Part shown: piece by piece, positions 44,740-54,654 of the stretch
Layout of the letters: each line of letters starts with the position of its first letter
How positions within the stretch are numbered: the stretch's first letter is position 1
NCBI GenBank assembly: GCA_045837725.1
Contig: JBEWZL010000300.1
Coordinates: 186,001-250,000, forward strand
From: Vermamoeba vermiformis
Lineage: Eukaryota > Tubulinea > Echinamoebida
Reading direction: 5' to 3'
DNA length: 64,000 nt
The notes under the pieces: model-generated
What the model saw: the letters and a program-made list of their open reading frames with translations, nothing else
What the model was told of the DNA's origin: nothing
Database searches by the model: none
Position numbers and translations under genes: made by a program

Positions 44740-47194
44740 ATGGCTCAGCCTACTGGTAACATCGACCAACTGCGTGGTCAGTTGCAAGGCTTGCTTGACT
44801 CCCTGCATGCCTTAGGACGCGACCTGCCTCAATGTTTAATTTCTCTAACACAAGTGGTGCAACCGCAAATACCAAATGAAATGCGTATCCCTCTGCTAGG
44901 CAAGATGTTCGCCGAAGTACCGTCGTATCTCGAATCAGCTACGCCTCAACAATTACAACAAATTGTCAGACAACCGCCAGCTGATGCAGTTGCCTTCAGA
45001 TTATTATTGGACCTCAGCCAAGTCCAGCAAATCCTGCAGAATATTTCATACCTTCAATTACTGCATTTAACAAATAACATGATCCCACCTGGTTCACCGC
45101 AGCAACAGCTAGGATTCTTATCAAAAATTCAGGAGATATTTCAGTTGTGGAGTAACGAGACTTTGGAGCGATACAACCACACCTTTTCAGAAACCCCGCT
45201 CCATCTTGAACGACAACAATTAATGCAGCTTGAGCCTCAAATTCCTTTCGAACTGTTACACCTGCTTGTAGAAGTGCTCAAACTACCTGTAGTCGAATTG
45301 CACGCTTTCAAACGATGGATTGAAAGTCTTCCTCAGAATCACTTAATCTTGTTGGTAAATCTGCTTCAAATGGAACCGGCAGTTCTTATAGAAGTGAAAA
45401 GGAGAATTACAGTAAATACAGAAGATATTGACCCGAGTCAAATCACTGGAGTTCGAGACCCCACCGGTCGGATTACCTTCAAGCTCCAAGGTCCAGCTGG
45501 CAATGCTCTTGGCGACTATCAAAGTCGAGTGGACCCCGAGCAACCTCGTGCTAAAAAGCAAAAGATTAACAACTTGCGTGTTTCAATGACCCGCGATCCT
45601 ACAGTCGAAGTGGATGAAGAGATGGACCATCTGGCCTTGAACACCAATCATTCGTACGCCAACACGCAGATGGGACACCACGTTCCTCTTGATCTAGGTC
45701 TTGAAGAGCCTCCTATTACTGAACTCATACCCGATCAGCACTACATTGTTGAAGAGCCCTCGGATAGCGACATGAGCAGCATGCCCTTGAGTCCTGAATC
45801 AATTATGGCAGTTGCCAATAACAACAATGTTATGACTACGTACGGCAACCAAGGGTAAGTATTGCGAAAGGCGCGGGCAAATAATTTTAGTTTTTTCGAT
45901 CGGCCCAAAGAAAATTACGCAAGCAAATTTTATAAATTAAGGTCTTGAAATCTTCTAAATATTCTCCTTCGATTAAATAGCATTGATAATAACGTTTTCT
46001 GTCTTAGCCATTTTCAACTGCGGATTGCGAAACAACCGCCTGGCAAAACAGTTTATCAACGCATTTTGAAGCCTTTCCCCGCCGTTATGCTGTTAGGTAA
46101 TACATTAGACCTTAATATTACGCAATTCTCTTTTCACAGAATCATAATTTTGACCCATTTCCTTAATTAGGTTCAGGCGTCACTGAGGCGCAAAGCAATT
46201 TATTCGTCGAAGCCACTCTGCTGCGGAGTGACTCAGACGTCGAGTTAAACCAAATTTTGGACGGCAGCAAAGTGATTCGAATTTCTACCGGCGTTTTTGC
46301 GACATTTAAGAAGCTGAAGATTTTATCGACTTCACAACAACAAGGCACGTTGTTCCGCCTCAAGTTCCAATTGAAGCGATACGTGGGCAACGTGTTTGAG
46401 ATCATTGAAGGTGCTTCAGTCACGTCCAATCCCATTGAAGTCTTTTCGCACACGCAGTACCTCAACGAGCGGAAGAATGGTAAGCACGAACTCTTCTTCG
46501 GCAATTCATGAATGTGCGTGTTTCTAATGCGTTTGTTTGAAGGCCCGCCACCCCCACCTAACGTAACGGAGATTATTCCGACGCGTGGACCTACTGCTGG
46601 TGGCACTCGCGCTGTAATTTTGGGTTCAAATTTCTTCGGCTCCCCGTCATTGCGAATGAAGTTTGGCGATGTAGTGGTATGTAGTTTCTATCCTTATAGT
46701 TTTTATATTATCTATCTACCCTCTATTTGCAAATTCCATTATTTTGATTTTAATTTGATAAATTAATAACCCGTTTGTCTATCGTAGACTGACGGGTCCA
46801 ATAACGCTGCAAATTTCAACACGCCTCCATTTAATCCTCGTCCGATGTAATATATGTACCATAGTTTTCTTCTCTGAATAAAATCATTATTTCTGATGGC
46901 GATTATCTATTAATACATTTAAATGATGATCGATTCGACGTGAGCTGATCCAAACATTTTATTTTCATTCAGATAACACCGACATTCCACGAACCAGGCA
47001 CTTTGATTTGTTCTACGCCAGCAGGACGCTCTGACAATACTGTTCAGGTGAGTTGTTATTTAACTACCGAGATTGGACTCGTTAAAGTGGGTGTGATGAA
47101 ACGGTTGTACTTACAGATCTGCACTTAGGTACGCGTGGCTAATGACGGCCAAGAGTACTGCGAGTCATATGCATCGTACACATACACGGGATGA
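44740..47194 (+). CDS. CudA-like transcription factor with TIG/IPT domain
   Basis: ATG 44740. The N-terminal 370 residues (exon 1) are helical and Gln/Leu-rich, then acidic. Exons 2-3 form a DNA-binding-like core: QLRIAKQPPGKTVYQRILKP, LFVEATLLRSDSDVELNQ, GVFATFKKLKILSTSQQQGT and LFRLKFQLKRY, then SNPIEVFSHTQYL. This is how I remember the CudA family of amoebozoan, STAT-like regulators. A TIG domain follows: PPPNVTEIIPTRGPTAGGTR, MKFGDVV, GTLICSTPAGRSDNTVQVRV. A small exon (TDGSNNAANFNTPPF) must be spliced at AT|GTAATA to reach ITPTFHEPG; read through, it would stop. It ends SYTYTG-TGA at 47194. It is predicted to be nuclear. Confidence 0.7.
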
Positions 47195-47563
47195 ATCAGA
47201 ATAGTTGTATAAATGGCCTCAATTCGATTGTAATATTGTTATTTTGGATTCGAAGGATCTGATCCCGCGAAGTGTGAAAAGCAAACCTGCTTTCGTAGTA
47301 CTTCTACGCCTGTAAACTTGTAAAAAGATTTAATGTAAAATAAAACACACCACACCCAGCTGACTATGAAATGTGTCGCAGCACTGTTGACGACATTTGA
47401 CACAAATAGGTTCGGTGAAAATTAACAGAAAACAAAATCCATTTATTGTGTTGTATAAATTGGCAGGAAACCATGAATTAGTTGTAAATCGACTAATGTA
47501 TGCTGCAATAACAATCGTCAGCAAAAGGAAAGCGAAGCATAGTTATAGTTGCATTTGAAAACG
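47195..47563. other. Intergenic, no gene seen
   Basis: 3' flank of the CudA-like gene and 5' flank of the LRR gene. It contains a GGATCTGATC cluster at 47257. No exon chain or RNA is recognised. Confidence 0.5.
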
Positions 47564-49039
47564 ATGTCCAACGAGCAAATAGAGTTAGAAAATATAGATT
47601 TTGGTGCAATTCAATCACGCAGAATAAATGATACTAGTAACATTGATTTGGACGTCGCCATAATTAAACGATGCACAAATCTGACTTTGACCTTGGAAAA
47701 TTACCAATTGATATCACTACAGCACAAACAAGCCGTCATCAGCGCAATATTAGAGGCAAAAATAATCAAATCATTATATTTAAAAGGTCAAATGCCAAAC
47801 TGCACAGATGAACTGTCAGATCTTTTCAGAAGAGCTCGCTTGGAGACCGTTTGGCTATCTTGGCCTTATCTATATCCCAGTGCGGTTTCAATTTTGTTAG
47901 CGGTTGCATCTAATACCGAGATCAAGCATTTTACTTTGCACCTCACGAGCCACTTAAATATGCTCACAACGGAGCAATGGAACGCAATTGAAAACAGTTT
48001 CAAAAGCAATTCAACAATAGAGTGCTATGAATTCATCGAGTCCCATCGATTTCCGAAAGAATGGTGGCAATTATTCTGCCGCGTGATTGAACACTCGACC
48101 GCTGTTACTTCAATACTCCTCAACGCGCACGGCAATGTCGATCAAATTATACAATCGTTACGAGCAAACAGATATGTTACGAAGCTGCGGTACCACGCAA
48201 TGAGCGCGGCTAGTTGTCAGATTCTGGTTGAACGAGGAATTCCCCTGTCATTAACGAACCGCTGCGGATTTGACTTGGCAAGTTTCCCCGAGACTCTATT
48301 ACTCAGACACAATCTATTGACAGAATTCAGTGCTAAGGGCGATTCATTTGATAAAGACAAGTTGGCTGAGTTCTTCGACGCTCTTCAATACAACAAGTCT
48401 CTAAAAGATTTGGATCTATATTTTTATACAGGTATCCCAAGCACCAACATACATCTAGCAAGAGCATTAAGAACGAATACGTCATTGACGAAACTAAACA
48501 TAAATGTGGACTACACTGACGTCCCCGACGAATCGACCTACACTGTTTTCGACGCAATCGCGCAGAACACTTCACTCACTTCCGTTAGTTTACACCTGCA
48601 ATTTCGGGAATATAATTATAACGGCCCAGACAAAAGTTATAATCGGTACAAAGCTCAATTGAAGAAAGTGATCAAGAAGAATCGGAGCATAACTTCATTG
48701 CACGTACACCCAAGTTTGTTTTCACGGCCGTTAACAGAAGATATCACCGAATTTTTAACGCCTATAGTGGCAAAGAATTTAACTCTATTAGAGTTCTCAT
48801 GCCAGGGGACAAGCTCGACGCAATCAGACTTCCCCGAATTAATGCAGCGAAACTACCAAATAGCACATCGCCTCAAAACAGTGATACTACTGCATAATAT
48901 ACTCCGACACGAATCGTTGTTTGGTCCTTTTCTGCCGCGCGAACTGTGGTTGATAATCTTTGAGTTGAGTTGGCCTGGCCCTTCTCCGACACGGAGCTAC
49001 AGCGCTGTTATAAGAACAATATTCGATGTGTATATCTGA
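47564..49039 (+). CDS. Leucine-rich-repeat protein with C-terminal F-box-like segment
   Basis: A single-exon gene, ATG 47564 (MSNEQIELENIDFG) to TGA 49039, about 491 residues. Ribonuclease-inhibitor-like repeats occupy the middle (FDALQYNKSLKDLDLYFYTG, LARALRTNTSLTKLNINVDY, FDAIAQNTSLTSVSLHLQF, IKKNRSITSLHVHPSLF). The last 40 residues, FGPFLPRELWLIIFELSW, look like an F-box core (LPxExxxxIFxL) placed at the C-terminus rather than the usual N-terminus. There is no signal peptide or membrane helix. It is a likely protein-interaction adaptor, intronless in an intron-rich region. Confidence 0.78.
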   Translation: MSNEQIELENIDFGAIQSRRINDTSNIDLDVAIIKRCTNLTLTLENYQLISLQHKQAVISAILEAKIIKSLYLKGQMPNCTDELSDLFRRARLETVWLSWPYLYPSAVSILLAVASNTEIKHFTLHLTSHLNMLTTEQWNAIENSFKSNSTIECYEFIESHRFPKEWWQLFCRVIEHSTAVTSILLNAHGNVDQIIQSLRANRYVTKLRYHAMSAASCQILVERGIPLSLTNRCGFDLASFPETLLLRHNLLTEFSAKGDSFDKDKLAEFFDALQYNKSLKDLDLYFYTGIPSTNIHLARALRTNTSLTKLNINVDYTDVPDESTYTVFDAIAQNTSLTSVSLHLQFREYNYNGPDKSYNRYKAQLKKVIKKNRSITSLHVHPSLFSRPLTEDITEFLTPIVAKNLTLLEFSCQGTSSTQSDFPELMQRNYQIAHRLKTVILLHNILRHESLFGPFLPRELWLIIFELSWPGPSPTRSYSAVIRTIFDVYI

Positions 49040-49140
49040 TAGCAGTACTTCACCAATAAATAAGGACGTTGAAAATTAAAGCTACCTACTTATTATAAAA
49101 ACAAAAACTACGTATTAACACTAATGACACAGAAGAAGTG

Positions 49141-50022
49141 TCAATGAAAAGGATCATGAATTCGAGAACAAAATGGACATGCGCGAGGACCAGTTGGCAC
49201 TTCGTGGTCAACCCATTGGCCTAACTCGCGTAATTCGTTTCTGTTCCTCTTTTCGTACGAGCGAATAGTTTGGTACAACCACTTTTGAAAATCGTCTTGG
49301 ACCACGTGACAGGTGTCGTATAGTTCGTCAATGGTGCCTGCGTGCACTGCAGCATTGAGTTTGTCCAGGTTTTTCCTGATCATTTTGAGAAAGTCGCGCA
49401 AGCTAATCCCAACTTGGTCTTCAAACGCTTGAACAAAAGAGTCCTCGATCCAATTACTTTGCAGGTAGTTGATATATTGCGCGATTGTCGGGTAGTCGTT
49501 GGCACCGAGATTAGGAAGATCTTCAGGGTAGGTCGTTCCGAGTCTGTCGCAAATCTGCCGCGGTGATGTTAGAGCAATTTGGCGCGGCTTTGCAGGACTT
49601 ACACTTTTGAGGAAATGAGTGCAACAGTGACGAGCTTGAACGCGACCCAACTGTTTCATTTTCTTCTTCGCTTCCTTGTTGTAACCATCGTCTTCGTCCT
49701 TTTCTGCGTCCAAACTCAGCATGGCTAAATCGGTAGTTTCTAACAGCTCCTTCTCATTTTCTTTTCTTAACTCACGGCACTCTTCAATGCAAATATCCAG
49801 TTCTAGTTGCTGGTTCAGGATTTGTAGATTTATTTTCTTAAACTGTCTTTCCATTTCCTTTTGCCGTCTTTCTCTTTCGTTTTGCCATTTTGCTTCAAAT
49901 TCCTTTTGCAATCTTTCTATTTCGTTTTGCCATCTTGCTTCAAATTCATGTAGCCATCTTTTTCGTTCCTCTTGCCATCTTTCTCTTTCGTTTTGCCATC
50001 TTGCTTCAAATTCCTTTTTCAT
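49141..50022 (-). CDS. Coiled-coil protein with 14-residue WQNERER-type repeats
   Basis: ATG 50022 gives MKKEFEARWQNERERWQEER. The first 70 residues repeat a roughly 14-residue unit (EFEARWQNERERWQ, KRWLHEFEARWQNEIERLQ, EFEAKWQNERERRQ), giving a single charged helix or coiled coil. The C-terminal 200 residues are globular (FLKMIRKNLDKLNAAVHAGT, QKWLYQTIRSYEKRNR) with a Cys pair ACPFCSRIHDPFH. The same repeat continues upstream on the minus strand (WQEERKRWLQEFEAR, about 50040-50100) but is cut off by a stop directly before a 17-base A run, so the ATG may not be the ancestral start. No family is recognised. Confidence 0.75.
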   Translation of the reverse strand: MKKEFEARWQNERERWQEERKRWLHEFEARWQNEIERLQKEFEAKWQNERERRQKEMERQFKKINLQILNQQLELDICIEECRELRKENEKELLETTDLAMLSLDAEKDEDDGYNKEAKKKMKQLGRVQARHCCTHFLKSVSPAKPRQIALTSPRQICDRLGTTYPEDLPNLGANDYPTIAQYINYLQSNWIEDSFVQAFEDQVGISLRDFLKMIRKNLDKLNAAVHAGTIDELYDTCHVVQDDFQKWLYQTIRSYEKRNRNELRELGQWVDHEVPTGPRACPFCSRIHDPFH

Positions 50023-50038
50023 TTTTTTTTTTTTTTTT
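50022..50038. repeat. 17-base homopolymer (T on +, A on -)
   Basis: An uninterrupted T run sits immediately upstream of the ATG of the coiled-coil gene, between two stretches encoding the same 14-residue repeat. A tract of this length is prone to length change in replication and to sequencing error. Confidence 0.9.
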
Positions 50039-50264
50039 ATCTTGCTTCAAATTCCTGTAGCCATCTTTTTCGTTCCTCTTGCCATTTTTCCAGTTCCTCT
50101 TGCCATTTCGCTAGAGCCCGCTGCTTCACCGCACGCGTTAATATCCGTCGACTGCAAAAATAGTGCGCAGCATTCACATTCAAACAGGCTTCGAGCTCAA
50201 ATCGTGTTAATTGGTAGTAAATATTTTAAATAAATTTATTGTTGAACGTCCGAATATTATTTCG

Positions 50265-50627
50265 TTATTTTGAAAATGAATCTGTTAGCGGCCCTACCAT
50301 ATCGATCTCGGATTGCTCTGGATCTGTTGGCTCCTCTCTCCCAGTTGGATGAATATACTGGAGTGTCTCGTGGATACTTTGGTTCTAGCAAGCAAAATAA
50401 ATGTGCGACGCAGAGCAACAAAGAAAAGTTTTTGCATGTTCTTACCTTGACCTCCTCTGCAATGGGCGGGCTGATGGCGAGCTTGGGTAGTTCTTTATTT
50501 ATTCCTAAACGGAAGTTAGCTTTGAAGAGTAGCAGATAAAAAGAGAAGGGACCTCGATCTCCACCGGTTCCAGATCACCGGTTTTGACTGGAATAGCTGC
50601 AACTCTCCTATTATCGTTTGAACTCAT
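50265..50627 (-). CDS. Small three-exon protein, unrecognised
   Basis: Exon 1 from ATG 50627 reads MSSNDNRRVAAIPVKT. A donor within ACCG|GTGATC and an acceptor after GCTAACTTCCGTTTAG (good branch site) give GINKELPKLAISPPIAEEVK. A second intron (GTAAGA to TTGCTAG) leads to NQSIHETLQYIHPTGREEP, TDPEQSEIDMVGPLT and DSFSK-TAA at 50265. The product is about 75 residues, hydrophilic, without membrane or signal segment. An open frame on the plus strand overlaps it but lacks sense. The splice-site quality of the first donor is weak; the last two exons are stronger. Function unknown. Confidence 0.5.
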
Positions 50628-51433
50628 TTGAGCATTAATTCTTGAGTTAGCACGTGCATTTGCTCTGATAGATAAGTGTAAGGATGACTTCGGTCACCTT
50701 CTGCAAAGCAGCTATTGATCGTCGTTGCTCGAGAATCTGCAAAAGTCGACTAAGTATCGGATCAAAGCAGCCGTGATTAACAAGAGGTGTGTCGCCTATA
50801 ATTCAATATGGACGTTGGTATACTACTAGCTTTCTGTTTCTTCACTAGAGTGATCCAGTTCAGAAATAGTTTAAGCCAACGAGGAGCTCTGCACAGCTAT
50901 ATTTAGAGAGATCGGTTTGACTATGACACGTATCTTTAAAATTGACAAAGTGACTGCTATAAGTACAAATACAGTGATAAGTTCTGCATCTCTCGGCAAA
51001 TCTGTTCTGCGTTAGCTTGTTATTAGTATACCTAATTTAGATAAAAAAAAAAATAATGGAGTAATAATTCTTTGAGATTTTACCGAAAGATTCCGCCGCT
51101 GTGGTCGAGGCCGATAATAGATTAGATGAAGAACCGAACCTGGTTGAATTCTTCGCCTTTAATATTTTGTATGGGAGTAGTAATAATATTGTTATTATTA
51201 TGTCAGTATATAAGTTCAAAATTAGGTTTGGTTGCCAGCCGAAGCTTCGGTTGTCAGCCTCTCGTGGAATATTGCGAAAAGAAAAGTAATCACTGAGACT
51301 TGTTATTTCTTTTATCTAATATGATAAAGTGAGGCAGCCACAACCGCAACTTGTAACAAACAAAAAAGCCCGCCAAAAAAATTCAAAAAGTAACCAAACC
51401 GTTTTGAGTTGTTATTCATAAAATTGTCGCATT
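50628..51433. other. Long intergenic region without a recognised gene
   Basis: About 800 bp between two divergent genes. Small structures are visible: TGACTTCGGTCA at 50685-50696 (a 4-bp stem with a UUCG-type loop) and the perfect palindrome CCGAAGCTTCGG near 51239-51250. The first 350 bp is less AT-rich than usual spacer and could hold an unrecognised non-coding RNA or 5' UTR exons. I see no coding exon chain on either strand. Confidence 0.45.
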
Positions 51434-54400
51434 ATGGCCAGAAGGCGTAAGTATATATTTCGAATTCAATATATACTTACATTGGAATACGCGTAGTGTT
51501 CGTTAAAAGTTACGACTCAGATCCAAATCTGCGAGTGGACGACAGCCAAACAACAATTAAAATGGACTTAAATGAAAGCAAGATAAGAAAGCAAGCAATG
51601 GGTAATTGTATAATACATCGCTTCAAATATTACAAGGTTTAATTTTGGCATCTAAAGGCATGGCGCTTGCTGATCAAACAACACAATCGTATCACGAGTC
51701 AGACGTTGGTATGATATTATTTATTATTAATATTTATTTAAAATTCTAATTAATTGGGTGTTATTTTAGGTGATGAAGACATTCGTATGAACGAAGACGA
51801 CGATGATATGTTTGAAGTAGGATTTGACGATGATTCTGAGGACGAATCAAAAGATAAAAATATGCTGCAAACTAAGACCGGCAAGAACGTCATGAAAAGT
51901 TCTTCGAATCTGCACGGATCCAACCTGCAATCCGCTGAATTCGAATTTTTGAAACAGATCTCGTCTGACGATGAAGACGACTCAGCACCTTCATCCCAAT
52001 TGAACTCTCTTGCGCTAGGCGACTCAAATTCTCGCTTGCCTACTCAGATGCCGACGATGGGTCCTACTTTACAACCCACTAACAATTTTGAATCACTCGG
52101 CGGCTTCCACGAGCCTAATTTATCACTTGAAGAAACTGGTGGCAATGCCGCTGATGTAAGAACACGCATACTTCCAACAAGACCTTTGTACTAATTTTCC
52201 TTTTAGTTCATGGCGGATGTAGACGATGACGACGACTTAGCAGAGTTTAATAGTGACGACGAGGAAGAAATGAACACGCCACCACTCACTCAAGTACCGA
52301 AATTTCAACGCGAGCCATCGAGCAGATCCAACAACGAAGACGAGGACTTGTTGGACATGGTCGGCAAGTCTGAGAAGAAACAGTCCTCATTCTCATCGCG
52401 CAGCAAAGAAGTCAGCTCGGAAATGGACTCGCGTTCACTGAAATCAGACACCTCCAATCAAAAACAAGCCAAAAAGAGTGAAGTTACAGTTGAGAAAAAA
52501 TTTGTGGTCAAAACACCGGCCAAGCAGCAGAAAAAAGTCAACGAGAGCGTGAGTTCTGACGAAGAATTGATCGAAGAAAAACCAACGAAAAAAGAAGCGC
52601 CTAAACGAGAGCTGCCCAAGACTATTTTGAAGAACACAAAGCCTGTGGAAGTCAAAGAAACCAAGCAGAGCAAGAAGCCCGTGAAAGAGTCAGTTGAGTC
52701 TAGCGAGGGCGAAGATGACAAGCCCGTGTTCGTGAAAGAAAAGAAGACTGTCGAGAGCTCGAAGAAGACCGACAAATTGTCCTCAGATGACAAAAAGACC
52801 CCTGCAAAGAAATCCGAGACGAAAGAAAAAACCCGCACGGAGCTGAAGAGCAGCAAAGATAGCGCCAAAGAAGAGACCAAAGCGAGTGTCAAGGTCTCTA
52901 AGCCCAAAGAAGAGCCCAAGAAAGTTGTCAAAGAGAAGGCTATGGAGGTCAAAAAGAGCTCCGAAAAGAAGACCGAGCACGTCGAAGAAAAGAAAAAAGA
53001 TGTCAAAAGTGTCAAAGAGAAGCCTGTCGAAGAAAAGCCAAAGAAGAGTTCGAGTACTGAAGTGTCAAAGTCCACCAAGACACCTGTCAAACCGAGTTCT
53101 CGCGAGGACAAAGAGAACATCAAACACGCAGCGAACAGTGCGCACCAGTCCTCGGCCAAGACATTCAAGAAACAAAATGTCAAAACTGAAGCCAGTGACG
53201 AGGAGCAAGAGACACGTGTCAAAAGTGTCAAGAAAGATGTCAAAAAACAAGCGAGCTCATCGCCCAAGAAAGAAAAAGAGCGAACGAAATCACCGAGACA
53301 CTCACCAACTAAGTCAAAGTAAGTTCACTGAAAAAACGATTCAGTGAAAAGATCCTCATCGTTTGTTTCGCAGGCCTGCAATCCGAAAAGACATTTCTGA
53401 GCTTCAGCCCCGCGAAGTTAAAGCTCGTAAGTGCCGCTGAGTGTTTATTCATTGCATGTATTCACGCCACTTTCCTTATTTAGTTGAAGACTTGGCAGCC
53501 TTTTATCCAGCTGAAGGACTCGAAGACGATGACGAAGACAACCCGCGCAAAGCCACAAAGTTATTTGCAGGCATTACGTTTGTCGTGACAGGCTGCAAAC
53601 GAGCCAAGAAGAGCTTGTCGGAGATCACCGAAGTGATCACCAGAAATGGCGGCAAAATTGCTATTTTTGAACAAGTCGGCGTGAAGAAGACTGTGCGTGC
53701 TGGGTAGGTTCTATAAGATACCTTAATGTACACTTACTAAATATGGTAATAGTGTCCCCTCGCTAGTTCTGATTGGTGCTCGTGCCGAGCGTACAAACAA
53801 GTACATTTTGGCCCTGGCTGCAGGCATTCCTTGCGTGCACTACAACTGGCTCTATCAGTGCCGCCACGACGTGAGTTCATTTGTGAATATACAGCACTAA
53901 TACAGCTCTTAATATGACACATTCTTTAGGGCAAGATTGCTGACATGGAGGACTTCTTGTTGCCCGCTGGTTTCTCAATCGAAAAAGAAGAGCGCATCAG
54001 CCAGTACGTGCTCGATTTGTGACGCTTTCACATGACACCAGATCTAATTCCTTTTCGTTCAGATTGCCCGAAGTACTCACTGACGAGGCGATTGACCCCG
54101 TGTTTTTGCTCAAGAAAGGCCGGTCATACGACGCAGCTCGAATTGAAGTTGTGGGCTCACCCGAGTTCAAAGAGCAATGGACACCCATTTTGAGTGCTGG
54201 TGGTGCTAAAGTCGTGCAAAGACTGTTCAGCGCGTACGAGAACATGGATCTGATATTCAGCGATCAAGAGCCATCAGATATTGTGTGGGAGAAGTCCAAA
54301 GAGCTCAAGAGGCCGTTGTGCAATGTGGAGTGGGCCATTCAATGCATCATCAGTCACCAGTACATTGATCCGATGTCGCGTGAAGAATATCGAGTGATTG

Positions 54401-54477
54401 TCGAAGAAGAGAGCGGCAGTGACCAGGAAGACAGCGCTGAAGAAATTTCACTCGAACAATCTGCCAGCGAGGAATAG
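51434..54477 (+). CDS. 53BP1/Crb2-like tandem-BRCT protein
   Basis: A probable DNA-damage-response mediator. Micro-exon MARR (ATG 51434) joins LFVKSYDSDPNLRVDD, then GMALADQTTQSYHE and acidic exons (DDDDMFEVGFDDDSEDE). A disordered stretch of about 500 residues rich in Lys/Glu/Ser follows with many SQ/TP/SP sites. Two BRCT domains end the protein. The first is LFAGITFVVTGCKRAKKSLS, VITRNGGK, then KYILALAAGIPCVHYNWLYQ. The segment between (DFLLPAGFSIEKEERIS) corresponds to the LLPAGYSLEE of 53BP1. The second is WTPILSAGGAKVV, LFSAYENMDLIF, CNVEWAIQCIISHQYIDP. Human 53BP1 has the same order, including GIPCVSHVW and EWVIQCLIVG. No Tudor domain is visible. It has about ten exons and about 840 residues. 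Confidence 0.82.
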
Positions 54478-54654
54478 ATCCAGTCACGTGATCGAAGACG
54501 TGATATTAATGTAATTATATAGCAGTATACCTTGTTTTGGACTAATGTGGTGTTTGCTTTCTTTGGCGGATCGCAAATAAAACCTCAAATTATTTCCATA
54601 AATGGCAAAAATAGCACGTTTTTTGCTGAATATTGTTGCTATTAAATGACAGTT

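Noticed and set aside
46780-46860. Stop codon TAA after RPM as the end of the CudA-like protein
   Set aside because: A GTAATA donor two bases before it joins to ITPTFHEPG, which completes the TIG domain; the stop is only reached without splicing.
50685-50696. UUCG-type hairpin as evidence for a structured RNA gene
   Set aside because: Only a 4-bp stem with no further consistent helices; too weak to annotate as an ncRNA.
52458-53267. Minus-strand frame of 269 codons, Leu/Phe/Ser-rich, membrane-like
   Set aside because: Antisense shadow of the Lys/Glu/Ser-rich region of the tandem-BRCT protein; no start context or splice structure.
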